Shown: one piece after another, positions 17,073 to 26,235 of the stretch
Position numbering within the stretch: the stretch's first letter is position 1
How the letters are laid out: every line of letters starts with the position of its first letter
DNA from: Halomicrobium sp. LC1Hm
Lineage (GTDB): Archaea; Halobacteriota; Halobacteria; Halobacteriales; Haloarculaceae
Assembly: GCF_009617995.1 (NCBI RefSeq)
Contig: NZ_CP044129.1
Location: 1,364,001-1,428,000, forward strand
Reading direction: 5' to 3'
DNA: 64,000 nucleotides
Notes under the pieces: model-generated
The model's input: only the letters and a program-made list of their open reading frames with translations
Told to the model about the DNA's origin: nothing
Databases searched by the model: none
Made by a program: the position numbers and the translations under genes

Positions 17073-17807
17073 TTAAACCTGACCTTCGACCGGACGATAC
17101 GCAGTCTCACAGGGCGGTCCGTCGGCGTAGCGGAACCACCGCTCGTCCCCGAGGACGACGAGCGACGACGAGCGGGTGCCGAACCCCTCACCGTGGACGC
17201 AGACGCCGTAGTCGTGGTCCGCGACCGTCTCTGCCGCGCGGTCGAGCCACGAGCCCCCGTTCTCGTCGGGTTCTGGCTGGAGGGTCTGGACGAGTCGACC
17301 GGCGCTGTCGGCCTGGCGCTGTGCCGCCGCCCGGCGATCGTCGGGCATCCGGTAGTCGCCGTCGGCACCGACGTTGACGACCACGTGGACGCCGGGGCTC
17401 AGCGTGCGAACCGAGAGCGTCCCGTCCCACTCAGTGTAGACGGCCGCCGACGCGTCGGCGACGACGAGGTTGAATCCCTGGTACTCGTCGGCGTCGACGG
17501 CGCGCTCGACGAGCCGAGCGGCGTCCTCCGCCGATCGCTCGCCCAGTGCGTCGCGCACGAGCAGGCCCCGAGAGCGCTCGCCCGCGAGGTCGGCGTCCGT
17601 CCAGCGGTTCGTGATCGCGACGAAGACGCCGTGCTCGTTGTAGCCGATCCACGTGCCGCCGGCTTCCGCGTCGGTCGGTGCGACGACACGTGTGCGCCAG
17701 TCGTGGACGGCGGGAGGGTTCGACTCCCGGTCGAGCCGTTCGTCACGGTTGGCGGCGACGACGAGTGGCTGTTCGAAGACCTGCCAGGCGAAGACGAGCG
17801 TACACAC
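17073..17807 (-). CDS. NRDE/TANGO2 family protein
   Basis: A 244-residue protein starting MCTLVFAW, with the diagnostic Asn20-Arg-Asp-Glu23 motif. The family has an Ntn-hydrolase-like fold with Cys2 as potential nucleophile after Met removal. The eukaryotic homologue TANGO2 has been linked to heme and acyl-CoA handling, while prokaryotic members remain undefined. Other family segments: GGTWIGYNEHGVFVAITNRW and a Leu-rich DALGERSAEDAARLVERAV. Length is normal. It is followed by the winged-helix regulator and preceded by the acyltransferase on the same strand. Confidence 0.88.
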   Translation of the reverse strand: MCTLVFAWQVFEQPLVVAANRDERLDRESNPPAVHDWRTRVVAPTDAEAGGTWIGYNEHGVFVAITNRWTDADLAGERSRGLLVRDALGERSAEDAARLVERAVDADEYQGFNLVVADASAAVYTEWDGTLSVRTLSPGVHVVVNVGADGDYRMPDDRRAAAQRQADSAGRLVQTLQPEPDENGGSWLDRAAETVADHDYGVCVHGEGFGTRSSSLVVLGDERWFRYADGPPCETAYRPVEGQV

Positions 17808-17831
17808 GACCGAGCGTAGGATCCCCGAGGG

Positions 17832-18350
17832 CTAAAGGGTGCTGTCGGTCCCGTCCTCGCCGACCGGCTCGGCCGGCGCACCGACGACCGTCGTCTCCGG
17901 CGGCACGTCTGCCGTGACGACGGCGTTGGCACCGACCTTGGCGTCGTGACCGATCTCGACGCCGGGGAGGACGATCGCTCCCGCGCCGATCATCGCGCCC
18001 TCGCCGACGACGACCTCGCCGGTCCGATACTCGTCTCGGAGGAACTCGTGACACAGCAGCGTGGCGTCGTAGCCGACGACCGCGTGGTCCTCGATCGTCA
18101 GCAGCTCGGGCCAGAACACGTCCGGGGTGGCCGTCAGCGCCAGCGAGACGCCCTCGCCGACCGTCGCGCCGAGCCGACGGAGCAGCCACCGCTTGAGCGC
18201 GAGGCTCGGAGAGTACCGCAGCGTCCAGACGGCGAGGAAGTTCACCACCAGCCTGAGCGGGTGCTTGACCGACGGCCAGTGGTGCAGGGAGTTGTGCGGT
18301 CCCGGTGTCGCCGTCCGGTCGAGGCGGTCGTGTCGTCGTGGCCCAGTCAC
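17832..18350 (-). CDS. Hexapeptide-repeat acyltransferase (left-handed beta-helix)
   Basis: A 172-residue acyltransferase-like protein. A polar N-terminal 35 residues lead to a short hydrophobic region and the left-handed beta-helix with hexapeptide repeats: VGEGVSLAL, IEDHAVVGYDATLLCHEF, VVVGEGAMIGAGAIVLPGVE and IGHDAKVGANAVVTADVPP. His in LLCHEF may correspond to the catalytic His of maltose and galactoside acetyltransferases. The acceptor is not known. The start may be further downstream (Val or Leu in the tail), as the first 25 residues are not part of the domain. Confidence 0.75.
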   Translation of the reverse strand: MTGPRRHDRLDRTATPGPHNSLHHWPSVKHPLRLVVNFLAVWTLRYSPSLALKRWLLRRLGATVGEGVSLALTATPDVFWPELLTIEDHAVVGYDATLLCHEFLRDEYRTGEVVVGEGAMIGAGAIVLPGVEIGHDAKVGANAVVTADVPPETTVVGAPAEPVGEDGTDSTL

Positions 18351-18421
18351 GACCGACCGTTCGTCAGGAGCCGTCTAAAAACCCGCGTCGTCGAGGCCGA
18401 TCCGATCGATCTCGGGCCGCG

Positions 18422-19714
18422 TTACTCGCCGCGCAGTTCGTCCACGTGATCGATCCGCTGCTGGACGAGGTCGGGCTTGCCGATGTCGTGGCGCATCCGC
18501 AGGCCCTCTTCGCCGGCAGCGTCGAGGGCCGCCTCCGCGATCTCCTCGGCCTCGGTGATCGTCTCCGCCAGGCCGACGACGGCGAACGACCGGGAGGTCG
18601 TCGTGTAGATGCCGTCGTCGCGCTCGTCGACGCTGGCGTAGAACAGGAGCGCGTCACCGGCGCTGTCCTCGTCGATCGTCACCTTCGCGCCCGCGGCCGG
18701 CTCGGTCGGGTAGCCCTCGGGGACGGCGTACTTACAGACCGTCGCCTGCGGAGCGAAAGAGAGCTGTGGCAGGGGCTCGTCCTCGCGGGCCGCCGTCAGC
18801 ACGTCGAGGAAGTCGGTGTTCAACACCGGCAGCGTGTTCATCGCCTCGGGATCGCCGAAGCGAGCGTTGAACTCGACGACCTTGATCCCCTCGGCCGTGA
18901 GCATGAACTGGCCGTAGAGGACGCCCTTGTAGCCGTCGAGCGCGTCGACGACCGCCCGGAGCACGTCGACGGCCTCCATGTAGTCGTCTTCCGACATGAA
19001 GGGGAGCTCCAGGCCGGCGTCGGAGTAGCTCCCCATGCCGCCGGTGTTGGGACCCTCGTCGCCCTCGTAGGCGCGCTTGTGGTCCTGGACTGCCGGCGTG
19101 ACGCGGAGCTGGCCGTTGGCGACGAACGCCTGGACGGTGAACTCCTCGCCGACGAGGCGCTCTTCGAGGACGACGCGGTCGTAGTCCGCACTCCGGAGGT
19201 GCTCTTTTGCCTCCTCGGCGGTCACTTGGTCGCCGATGACTCGGACGCCCTTGCCGCCGGTGAGCCCGGCCGGCTTGACCGCGAGGTCGCCGTCGTAGTC
19301 GTCGATGAACTCACAGGCGGCAGCCATGTCGTCGAACGTCTCGAAGTCGGGACAGCCCGGAATGTCGTGTTCCCGCATGAACCGCCGCTGGAAGGCCTTG
19401 TCCGTCTCGATGCGGGCCGCGTCCTGTCGGGGACCGAACGTGTACACGCCCGCCTCGTCGAGCGCGTCGGCGACGCCGGCTTCGAGTGCGTTCTCGGGAC
19501 CGATCACCGCGAGCGTCGCGTCGACCTCGTTGGCGTAGGTCCGGACCGCCGTCGGGTTCGTCGTGTCCAGCGTCTCGAACCCGTCGGCCAGCGCCGCGAT
19601 TCCGGGGTTCCTGTTGCCGGCACACGCGTACAGTCGGGCGTCCGAGTCGGCCAGCGAGCGGGCGATCGCGTGCTCGCGGCCCCCGCCACCGATCAGCACC
19701 ACGGTCTCTGTCAT
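18422..19714 (-). CDS. purD: Phosphoribosylamine--glycine ligase
   Basis: A 430-residue ATP-grasp enzyme of full length that joins glycine to phosphoribosylamine, the second step of purine synthesis. The N-domain begins ETVVLIGGGGREHAIARSL. ATP-grasp features are PAGLTGGKGVRVIGDQVTAE (central domain), DRVVLEERLVGEEFTVQAF, and the metal-binding KVVEFNARFGDPEAMNTLPV. The C-domain (EGYPTEPAAGAKVTID) is typical. The gene stands alone, with a dispersed palindromic repeat 150 bp away from its start. Confidence 0.96.
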   Translation of the reverse strand: MTETVVLIGGGGREHAIARSLADSDARLYACAGNRNPGIAALADGFETLDTTNPTAVRTYANEVDATLAVIGPENALEAGVADALDEAGVYTFGPRQDAARIETDKAFQRRFMREHDIPGCPDFETFDDMAAACEFIDDYDGDLAVKPAGLTGGKGVRVIGDQVTAEEAKEHLRSADYDRVVLEERLVGEEFTVQAFVANGQLRVTPAVQDHKRAYEGDEGPNTGGMGSYSDAGLELPFMSEDDYMEAVDVLRAVVDALDGYKGVLYGQFMLTAEGIKVVEFNARFGDPEAMNTLPVLNTDFLDVLTAAREDEPLPQLSFAPQATVCKYAVPEGYPTEPAAGAKVTIDEDSAGDALLFYASVDERDDGIYTTTSRSFAVVGLAETITEAEEIAEAALDAAGEEGLRMRHDIGKPDLVQQRIDHVDELRGE

Positions 19715-19860
19715 ACCTGAGGGGGCGACTGGCAGGGGCCTAAACCTTGCCTTTCCCCTCGCGTCGGCGGCCGTTCAGTCCGTCTCACGGCCGTCTTCCC
19801 GCACACACCTGTGGTCGTCGTCGTTCGATCGACCGGTGCGGACCGACGAGACTCCGTCTC

Positions 19861-19942
19861 AGACTGCCGACAGTACGTCTGTCACGAATGTTGCGACCCC
19901 GTGGTCGCGAATCGCTTGCAACAGTGACAGCCGGCAGTATCA
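19861..19942. repeat. Dispersed palindromic element, copy 1
   Basis: An imperfect inverted repeat of about 82 bp. The right end reads ACAGTGACAGCCGGCAGTAT followed by CA, and the left end is the degenerate mirror ACTGCCGACAGT. The centre is GCGACCCC-GTG-GTCGC. The same right end is present at 23580, 26235 and 61978. The final TCA is the TGA stop codon of the minus-strand gene at 19940. Confidence 0.85.
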
Positions 19943-20818
19943 GTCCAGGCTGTCGGGCGTGTCGTCACGAGCGAGCCACCGCTGCATCGCCGTCAGCAGA
20001 CTGTCGTCCTCGTCGGTCTCCGGTCCGCAGCGTTCCCTGTCCGTGGGATCGACCGGCGTGTCGTCTCGATCGTACCACAGCTCCATCGCGGTCGGGTTCT
20101 CGGTCGTGTTCTCACACTCCCACGCCGGCCCGTCGTCCGAGCCGTCGTCCGCGAGGTCGCTGCGCCAGAGCTCTCGGTCGTCCGCGTAGTGCTCGTTCGT
20201 ATCGTAGTCGTCATCGCCGCCGTCGTTTTCGTCGCCCTCGTCGTCATTTTCGCCATCGTCGCCGTCGTCACTGCCGCCGTCGTCCTCGCCGTCATCGTCG
20301 CCGTCGTCGCCGTCGACCGCGTGCGTCGTGCAGTCGCTCCCGGCCTCGACGTGGCCGGCGCACACGCCACAGGCGTCGTTCTGGTCCAGGGCCGCGACGA
20401 TGTCGTCGACGCTGTCGTAGGCCGACGCGGCGCAGTCGTTGGGGTTGACACAGAGGCTACACGACCCGTTCGGGTCGGTAGTTCCACCTTGAACGACGTT
20501 CTCTTCCAACAGCCCGACGATCGTCTCCCCGGCCGACGCCTCGTAACAGTAGCTCTGCCAGCTCCAGGGCACGTCGACGCCGCTCGTCGCCGTCATCGGG
20601 CGACAGGAGAAGGTTCCGTCGACGGCGACGACGGCGAGGCTCCCGTCAGTCCCCGTACAGACGCGATCACAGCCCTCGAACTGCGCCTCGTGTGCCGCTG
20701 CAGTGCCGCTGGCAGCGAGTAGACCCGCAGTCGCCGCTCCGATCGTCTTCAGCACGCGTCGGCGGTCGACGCCGTTCTCGTCGGTCGCATTGTCTGTTGG
20801 CCTCATCGGTAGTCGCAC
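19940..20818 (-). CDS. Cys-rich, Asp-rich Tat-exported protein
   Basis: A 292-residue protein with a Tat signal (RRRVLKTIGAATAGLLAASG, ending AAAHE). It has about ten Cys in residues 45-165 (FEGCDRVCTG, TFSCRP, SYCYEA, GSCSLCVNPNDCAAS, ACGVCAG, SDCTTH), then a 40-residue run made almost only of Asp, Gly, Glu and Asn, then a C-terminal part with one pair of Cys and many Asp. The Cys-rich part probably forms disulfides or binds a metal outside the cell; the acidic run could bind calcium. I do not recognise the family. The stop codon is provided by the repeat element. Confidence 0.7.
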   Translation of the reverse strand: MRLPMRPTDNATDENGVDRRRVLKTIGAATAGLLAASGTAAAHEAQFEGCDRVCTGTDGSLAVVAVDGTFSCRPMTATSGVDVPWSWQSYCYEASAGETIVGLLEENVVQGGTTDPNGSCSLCVNPNDCAASAYDSVDDIVAALDQNDACGVCAGHVEAGSDCTTHAVDGDDGDDDGEDDGGSDDGDDGENDDEGDENDGGDDDYDTNEHYADDRELWRSDLADDGSDDGPAWECENTTENPTAMELWYDRDDTPVDPTDRERCGPETDEDDSLLTAMQRWLARDDTPDSLD

Positions 20819-21044
20819 GTCTCGACGTGTCGATTTCGTAATGGATCGTGTACGGTGGGTAAGTTCACCACTAACCGGTCAGTGTCCCGGTTCCAGACGA
20901 AGGTAGTCGGCCGTCGATCAAACGGTCTCACCGGTATCGCTAGCCGTCCGAAGGTATCTGACGACCGCCCGGACCGAACTGGAACGTCGGTCAGGAGTCG
21001 CTGAGACGGACAGGCTTTCCCGTCTGCCACCCGGACGGTCGGCT

Positions 21045-23192
21045 ATGAGCAGCGACTCGGGCCCGACGGACCGGAACCGCCTCGACGAGGCGGAGAGTCC
21101 CTATCTCCGCCAGCACGCGGACAACCCCGTCAACTGGCAGCCGTGGGACGAACAGGCACTCGAAGCCGCCAGCGAACACGACGCGCCGATCTTCCTCTCG
21201 ATCGGGTACTCGGCGTGTCACTGGTGTCACGTCATGGAAGACGAGAGCTTCTCCGACCCCGAGACGGCGGCGCTACTCAACGAGCACTTCGTCCCGATCA
21301 AGGTCGACCGCGAGGAGCGCCCGGACCTCGACGCCATCTACATGAGCATCTGCCAGCAGGTGACCGGCCGCGGTGGCTGGCCGCTGTCGGCGTGGCTCAC
21401 TCCCGAGGGCGAACCGTTCTACGTGGGGACCTACTTCCCGCCCGAGGAGCGCCGCGGGATGCCGGCGTTCGGCCAGTTACTCGAAGATATCGCGGGCTCG
21501 TGGTCCGATTCGGAGCAACGCGAAGAGATGTACAACCGCGCCCGGCAGTGGACCGACGCCATCGAGGGCGATGTCGGCGACGTGGGACAGCCGGGCGACG
21601 TGCCCGACGACGAGGCGCTGCAGGCGGCCGTCGACGCCGCGATTCGGGCCGCGGACCGCGAACACGGCGGCTGGGGGAACGGCCCGAAGTTCCCGCAGCC
21701 GGGGCGACTCCACTACCTCATGCGCGAGGTCGCCCGTTCGGACCGCGACGACGTGCGCGCGGTCGTCACCGAGACGCTCGACGCGATGGGAAACGGCGGG
21801 CTCTTCGACCACGTCGGCGGCGGCTTCCACCGCTACTGTACGGACCGAGAGTGGGTCGTTCCCCACTTCGAGAAGATGCTCTACGACAACGCGACGCTCC
21901 CGCGAGCGTACCTCGCTGGCTACCAGCTCACCGGCGACGAGCGGTACGCGGAGATCGCACGCGAGACGTTCGCCTTCGTCGAGCGCGAACTCACACACGA
22001 GGACGGGGGCTTCTTCAGCACGCTCGACGCACAGAGCGTGCCGCCCGCCGGCCGTCGCGAGGACGCGGACGCCGAGGCCGAGGAGGGCGCGTACTTCGTC
22101 TGGACTCCCGAGGAGGTCCGCGCGGCCGTCGACGACGAGACGGCGGCCGACCTGCTGTGTGACCGCTTCGGGATCACCGAGTCGGGCAACTTCGAGGGCA
22201 AGACGGTGCTGACCGTCGACGGCTCCATCGAGGCCCTGAGCGAGTCCAGCGGCCTCGAAGCGAGCGAGGTCGAGCGCACGCTGGCGAGCGCACGCGAGCA
22301 GGTCTTCGAGGCCCGCGAGGAGCGGCCCCGCCCCGCACGCGACGAGAAGGTGCTCGCGGGCTGGAACGGACTGATGATCACCGCGCTGGCCGAGGGCGCG
22401 ATGGTCCTCGACGACGTCGACCCGGAACCGGCCGCCGACGCCCTCGCGTTCGTCCGCGAACACCTCTGGGACGAGAGCGAGCAACGGCTCGCACGCCGGT
22501 ACAAGGACGGCGACGTGGCCATCGACGGCTACCTCGAAGACTACGCCTTCCTCGCTCGGGGCGCGCTGACGCTGTTCGAGGCGACCGGCGAAGTCGAACA
22601 CCTCGCGTTCGCGCTGTCGCTGGCCCGCGCCATCGAGCGAGAGTTCTGGGACGAGACGGACGCCACGCTGTACTTCACGCCGACCAGCGGCGAGTCCCTG
22701 GTGGCCCGCCCGCAGGAACTCACCGACCAGTCGACGCCGTCCAGCAGCGGCGTCGCGGTCCAGGCGCTGCTCTCGCTGTCGGCGTTCGTCCCGCACGACC
22801 GCTTCGAGACGATCGCGGCGGGCGTCCTGGAGACACACGCCAACAAGATCGAGGCGAACCCGATGCAACACGCCTCGCTGGTCGTCGCGGCCGACCGCTA
22901 TCGGCGGGGCGACCTCGAACTCACGCTGGTCGCCGACGAGGCCCCGGCAGAGTGGCGAGCGACGCTGGCCGAGACGTATCTCCCGGACCGGCTGCTCGCG
23001 TGGCGACCGCCCAGCGACGACGATCTCGACGCGTGGCTCGACGTGCTGGGGCTGGAGGAAGTCCCGCCGATCTGGGCCGACCGGACGGCACGCGACGGCG
23101 AGGCGACCGTCTACGCCTGCCGACAGTTCACGTGTTCGCCGCCACAACACCGCCTGCGGGACGCGCTCGACTGGGCGACAGAGCAGACGTGA
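21045..23192 (+). CDS. DUF255 thioredoxin-domain protein (YyaL/SPATA20 family)
   Basis: A 715-residue protein of full length. It begins with the thioredoxin-like DUF255 domain: [19 protein letters not shown], then [18 protein letters not shown] with Cys58-His-Trp-Cys61. The rest is an (alpha/alpha)6-barrel-like region resembling glycan epimerases, with [35 protein letters not shown] and [16 protein letters not shown]. The family is widespread and its reaction is unproven; cytoplasmic location is implied by the lack of a signal. The gene is monocistronic or co-transcribed with the small membrane gene 51 bp downstream. Confidence 0.9.
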   Translation: MSSDSGPTDRNRLDEAESPYLRQHADNPVNWQPWDEQALEAASEHDAPIFLSIGYSACHWCHVMEDESFSDPETAALLNEHFVPIKVDREERPDLDAIYMSICQQVTGRGGWPLSAWLTPEGEPFYVGTYFPPEERRGMPAFGQLLEDIAGSWSDSEQREEMYNRARQWTDAIEGDVGDVGQPGDVPDDEALQAAVDAAIRAADREHGGWGNGPKFPQPGRLHYLMREVARSDRDDVRAVVTETLDAMGNGGLFDHVGGGFHRYCTDREWVVPHFEKMLYDNATLPRAYLAGYQLTGDERYAEIARETFAFVERELTHEDGGFFSTLDAQSVPPAGRREDADAEAEEGAYFVWTPEEVRAAVDDETAADLLCDRFGITESGNFEGKTVLTVDGSIEALSESSGLEASEVERTLASAREQVFEAREERPRPARDEKVLAGWNGLMITALAEGAMVLDDVDPEPAADALAFVREHLWDESEQRLARRYKDGDVAIDGYLEDYAFLARGALTLFEATGEVEHLAFALSLARAIEREFWDETDATLYFTPTSGESLVARPQELTDQSTPSSSGVAVQALLSLSAFVPHDRFETIAAGVLETHANKIEANPMQHASLVVAADRYRRGDLELTLVADEAPAEWRATLAETYLPDRLLAWRPPSDDDLDAWLDVLGLEEVPPIWADRTARDGEATVYACRQFTCSPPQHRLRDALDWATEQT

Positions 23193-23243
23193 GACGGCGC
23201 ACCGTCGCCGTGTGGCGTCCGTCGACGTGGCCGCGTTCGAGCG

Positions 23244-23525
23244 GTGCGTAGCGTGCTCGACCCCTTCTCACTGCTGACCGAAGACGAGGGGTCGCCGGAC
23301 GTGACGGCGGCGACGGTCGGCGAGGTCTCGCGGGGGACGTTCTGGGCGTTCGTCGCCGCGCTGGTGCTTTCACAGTTCGGGCTCGCCGCCGTCAGCCTCG
23401 GCGCGCTGTACGGCCTCGTCCTCGGCCAGTGGCCACTCGCCGGTGTGCTGGTCGCCGTCGGTGTCGCCGCGCTCGCCGGTGTCGGCGCGCTCTACTGGTG
23501 GCACCAGAGCCGGAGCGACGAGTGA
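23244..23525 (+). CDS. Small two-TM protein
   Basis: A 93-residue protein beginning at a GTG (an alternative in-frame GTG is three codons later). It has a polar N-terminus and two transmembrane helices (about 32-53 and 62-83), ending in a positively charged tail WWHQSRSDE. It matches a small haloarchaeal membrane family (perhaps DUF7322) of unknown role. Its TGA stop lies at the left edge of the truncated palindromic element (GTGAATTTCGCGACC), so the element's missing left arm may have been replaced by this gene's end. Confidence 0.65.
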   Translation: MRSVLDPFSLLTEDEGSPDVTAATVGEVSRGTFWAFVAALVLSQFGLAAVSLGALYGLVLGQWPLAGVLVAVGVAALAGVGALYWWHQSRSDE

Positions 23526-23580
23526 ATTTCGCGACCACGGGGTCGCGAGTGTCTCGAAACAGTGACAGCCGGCAGTATCA
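23522..23580. repeat. Dispersed palindromic element, copy 2 (left arm missing)
   Basis: Only the central GAATTTCGCGACC/GGTCGCGAG hairpin and the right end (ACAGTGACAGCCGGCAGTAT, then CA) are present. The left third seen in other copies is absent where the forward gene ends. The terminal TCA is the stop codon of the thioredoxin-like gene at 23578. The element separates two convergent genes. Confidence 0.8.
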
Positions 23581-23988
23581 GTCGAGTGTCGCCTGGATCT
23601 CCTCTGCGAGGGAGACGGCGATCGGTACGTCCGCGTCCTCGACGAAGCGGGCGATCTCCTCGCCGCCGCTCGCGCTGTCCGTGCCTTCCGGCACGCGCTC
23701 CACGACCACGGTCGGGATGTACTCGATCCCGTACTCCTCGACGCCGGGACCGGTCTTCGAGCCGTCGTCTTCCTTCTCGGTCTCGTGGTGGACGACGTTC
23801 GCTTCGGGGACCTCGGCGGCGTCTAACGCCGCGCCGAAGTCGGGCAGTTGCGAGCGGCAGTCCTTGCACCAGTCGCCGCCCCAGACCTTGTAGACCAGTT
23901 CGTCGCGGTGCTCGGCCAGTACGTCGACGGTGTCCTCGTAGGCCCCCTCCGACCAGACGGGGTTGGGCTCCATCGTTGTCAGTGGCAT
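23578..23988 (-). CDS. Thioredoxin-family protein
   Basis: A 136-residue cytoplasmic thioredoxin-fold protein with the redox motif Cys41-Lys-Asp-Cys44 in KVWGGDWCKDCRSQLPDF and a cis-Pro loop in GIEYIPTVVVERV. The spacing and WCKDC motif place it among small haloarchaeal thioredoxin-like proteins that differ from classical WCGPC thioredoxin. The start at 23988 is the likely one, but a second ATG five codons later (MEPNPVW) fits the family equally well. Divergent from the cysteine synthase gene, with 117 bp between starts. Confidence 0.85.
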   Translation of the reverse strand: MPLTTMEPNPVWSEGAYEDTVDVLAEHRDELVYKVWGGDWCKDCRSQLPDFGAALDAAEVPEANVVHHETEKEDDGSKTGPGVEEYGIEYIPTVVVERVPEGTDSASGGEEIARFVEDADVPIAVSLAEEIQATLD

Positions 23989-24105
23989 ACCCCGGAGTAG
24001 CGCCCGGAGTCGCTTAACGCTCGCGCTCTCTCGGTCGTCACCGGTAACGGCACGCCATGCTGGTGACGGGGAGGGTTTTAACCGGGGACCGTCAAGAGGG
24101 CGGTA

Positions 24106-25020
24106 ATGAACGAGACAATCCTGGAGACGCTGGGGTCGCCGCTCGTCTCGGTCGCGGCACCCGAGGGCGCGACGGTCGCAGCCAAGGTCGAGTCGTTCAA
24201 CCCCGGCGGCTCCGCGAAGGACCGCCCGGCGCAGTTCATGATCGAGGCCGCCGAGGAAGCCGGCGAACTGAGCGACGGCGACGCGCTCGTCGAGCCGACG
24301 AGTGGCAACACGGGGATCGGACTCGCGATGGCCGGCGCGGCCAAGGGGTACGACGTGTGCCTCGTGATGCCGGGCTCGAAGTCGCCCGAGCGCCGCCAGA
24401 TAATGAACGCCTACGGCGCTGAGATCGAGCTCGTCGACGGCGACATCTCCGCCGCGAAAGACCGGGCCGACGAACTCGAAGCCGAGGAGGGGTACGTCCA
24501 GCTCCGGCAGTTCGAGAACGAGGCCAACCCGCGGGCACACTACGAGACGACGGGCCCGGAGATCGTCGAGCAAGTCGGCGACCGGACGGTCGACGCCTTC
24601 GTCGCCGGCATCGGCACGGGCGGAACCATCACCGGCGTCGGCCGGCGGCTCCGCGAGGCGTTCCCGGACGTGGACATCGTCGGCGTCGAACCGGCCGACA
24701 ACGCCGTCCTCTCGGGGCAAGAGCCCGGGACCGGCGAGGACAGCTTCCAGGGGATGGGACCGGGGTTCGTCAGCCCGAACCTCGACGTGGACCTGCTCGA
24801 TTCGGTGACGACGGTCGAACTCGCCGACGCCGAAGCCGAGTGCCGACGCCTGGCCCGCGAGGAGGGGATCCTCGTGGGTCAGTCATCCGGGGCGTCGAAC
24901 CTCGCCGCCAGAGAGAAGGCCGCCCAGTTACTCGACGAGGGCGTCGCGGACCCGCTCGTCGTGACCGTCTACTGGGACAGCGGCGAGCGCTACATGTCGA
25001 CGGGGATGTTCGACGAGTAG
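24106..25020 (+). CDS. Cysteine synthase family PLP enzyme
   Basis: A 304-residue pyridoxal-phosphate enzyme that makes cysteine from O-acetyl- or O-phosphoserine and sulfide. The PLP Lys is Lys38 in NPGGSAKDRPAQF. The substrate loop is EPTSGNTGIGLA (the TSGNT of all family members), and the phosphate-binding Gly loop is GIGTGGTITGVGRRL. The C-terminal region carries LVGQSSGASNLAA. TTTTAACC 25-30 nt before the ATG fits a leaderless promoter. Length is on the short side, lacking a C-terminal extension. Donor specificity cannot be read from the sequence. Confidence 0.92.
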   Translation: MNETILETLGSPLVSVAAPEGATVAAKVESFNPGGSAKDRPAQFMIEAAEEAGELSDGDALVEPTSGNTGIGLAMAGAAKGYDVCLVMPGSKSPERRQIMNAYGAEIELVDGDISAAKDRADELEAEEGYVQLRQFENEANPRAHYETTGPEIVEQVGDRTVDAFVAGIGTGGTITGVGRRLREAFPDVDIVGVEPADNAVLSGQEPGTGEDSFQGMGPGFVSPNLDVDLLDSVTTVELADAEAECRRLAREEGILVGQSSGASNLAAREKAAQLLDEGVADPLVVTVYWDSGERYMSTGMFDE

Positions 25021-25040
25021 CGTACCGATTGCAACGATGG

Positions 25041-25078
25041 ACACACCGATCGCACTGCTGTCGTGCGATCGGGTGTGT
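25041..25078. terminator. Strong hairpin after the cysteine synthase gene
   Basis: Arms ACACACCGATCGCAC and GTGCGATCGGGTGTGT pair over 14-15 bases with one bulge around a 7-base loop (TGCTGTC), starting 20 bp after the stop codon. It is followed by a moderately T-rich stretch. It may end or stabilise the transcript; archaeal termination does not need a hairpin, so the role is inferred. Confidence 0.55.
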
Positions 25079-25176
25079 ATCGACTTTCGATGGCCACTGT
25101 AGCCTCGTCCGAAGTCGCCTCGACCGCGTTTTGAGCCTCCACAAGGAGTTTATCAGTACGGACGGCAGAGACGGGT

Positions 25177-26136
25177 ATGCAACGATCTCGCCGCCGCGTC
25201 CTCGCAGCCAGCGCCTCGCTGCTCGCGGCCGGCTGTGTCGGGGCCGATCCCGAGAGCGACCGCCCGGATCAGCGATCGCCGACTTCGAGCCCGAACGGAT
25301 CCGAGACGGACGACTGTACGTCGGGGATCGTCCTCACGACCGGGCCGTACGCACCGGCCGACGACCTCCCGGTCAGCCTGAACGAGACGGAGCGTTCGAT
25401 CGTCGAACGGGCAGCCAGCGACGGGCCTGCGGCGTACACGACCGACGGCTCCAGACCGCTGCGCGACGGCGTGATCGTACGCCACGACGGCGAATTCTAC
25501 CGGACGGCGTCCGAGATCGTCGCCGTCGACGCGATTCCGGCCTACGAGATGGACGTGTCCTGGGAAGCGGGACAGACCGCCCCCGACGGCGCGACGGTCG
25601 TCCACTTCGGAGAGCTACCCGAATCTGACCGGGCCGCGCTCGAATCGGCAGTACTGAATCCCGAGTCAGAGGGTGATGGAGACGGGCTCCCGCAGCGACA
25701 GCTCTCGATTCGAGCGTTCCCGGCACCCTACCCCGACGGCGGGACGGACTCGCGGCTCGTCGGGAATCGAACCTGGGTCCGGTGGCGAGACCGGACGATG
25801 CGCGTCGACGTAGCCGGCGACTCCGAGGAGACCAAAGAGCGGCGAACCTTCGAGTACACCCTCGAACGGGTCGCCACAGACGAGTCCGCGCTCCGTTCGT
25901 TCGCCGCCGAGCGGTATCTCGTCGCGCTCGACGACGTGCCCGAAGCGCAACGGTCGATCCTCACCGCCGCGATCGACGGCCGCTACGAGGAGTGCGCCCC
26001 GGCGTCGACGGCGCTGTCGGCGCTCCGGGAACGCCTGTCCGAGGTCGAACAGCTCCCCCACCCGAACGACGACGCGTGGTACGTCGCCCTCGACGGAGAG
26101 CGGTCGCTGCTCCAGATCAGCGAGTGGGTCCACTGA
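25177..26136 (+). CDS. Haloarchaeal lipoprotein of unknown function
   Basis: A 319-residue protein with a Tat lipoprotein signal: RSRRRVLAASASLLAAGC, lipobox Cys at residue 20. It is mostly polar and acidic, with two roughly similar halves: residues about 55-160 (DDLPVSLNETERSIVERAA, FYRTASEIVAVDAI) and about 160-319 (RRTFEYTLERVATDESALRS). Both contain the pattern SIVERAA or ESALRS followed by a Tyr-Val-Ala strand, suggesting an internal duplication. I do not recognise a function. It ends shortly before the third copy of the dispersed repeat. Confidence 0.7.
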   Translation: MQRSRRRVLAASASLLAAGCVGADPESDRPDQRSPTSSPNGSETDDCTSGIVLTTGPYAPADDLPVSLNETERSIVERAASDGPAAYTTDGSRPLRDGVIVRHDGEFYRTASEIVAVDAIPAYEMDVSWEAGQTAPDGATVVHFGELPESDRAALESAVLNPESEGDGDGLPQRQLSIRAFPAPYPDGGTDSRLVGNRTWVRWRDRTMRVDVAGDSEETKERRTFEYTLERVATDESALRSFAAERYLVALDDVPEAQRSILTAAIDGRYEECAPASTALSALRERLSEVEQLPHPNDDAWYVALDGERSLLQISEWVH

Positions 26137-26150
26137 CGGTCGCCGGCAGT

Positions 26151-26235
26151 CTCATACTACCGGCTGTAAATCTGTGAACGATTTCGCCACCCCGGGGTGG
26201 CGAAATCGTTCACGAAGTTACAGCCGGCAGTATCA
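26151..26235. repeat. Dispersed palindromic element, copy 3 (most symmetric)
   Basis: The best preserved copy: left arm TACTACCGGCTGTAAATC then TGTGAACGATTTCGCCACC, right arm GGTGGCGAAATCGTTCACGA then TTACAGCCGGCAGTA. The centre CCCCGGGG is a perfect palindrome. It lies between two convergent genes, and its last three bases (TCA) are the stop codon of the minus-strand DUF5804 gene. Confidence 0.9.

Noticed and set aside
20803-21030. 75-codon minus-strand frame between the Cys-rich protein and DUF255
   Set aside because: Basic composition, no start signals, and it overlaps the start of the Cys-rich gene.
21477-23150. Minus-strand frame of 557 codons inside the DUF255 gene
   Set aside because: Antisense to conserved motifs ([13 protein letters not shown]) and lacking haloarchaeal composition.
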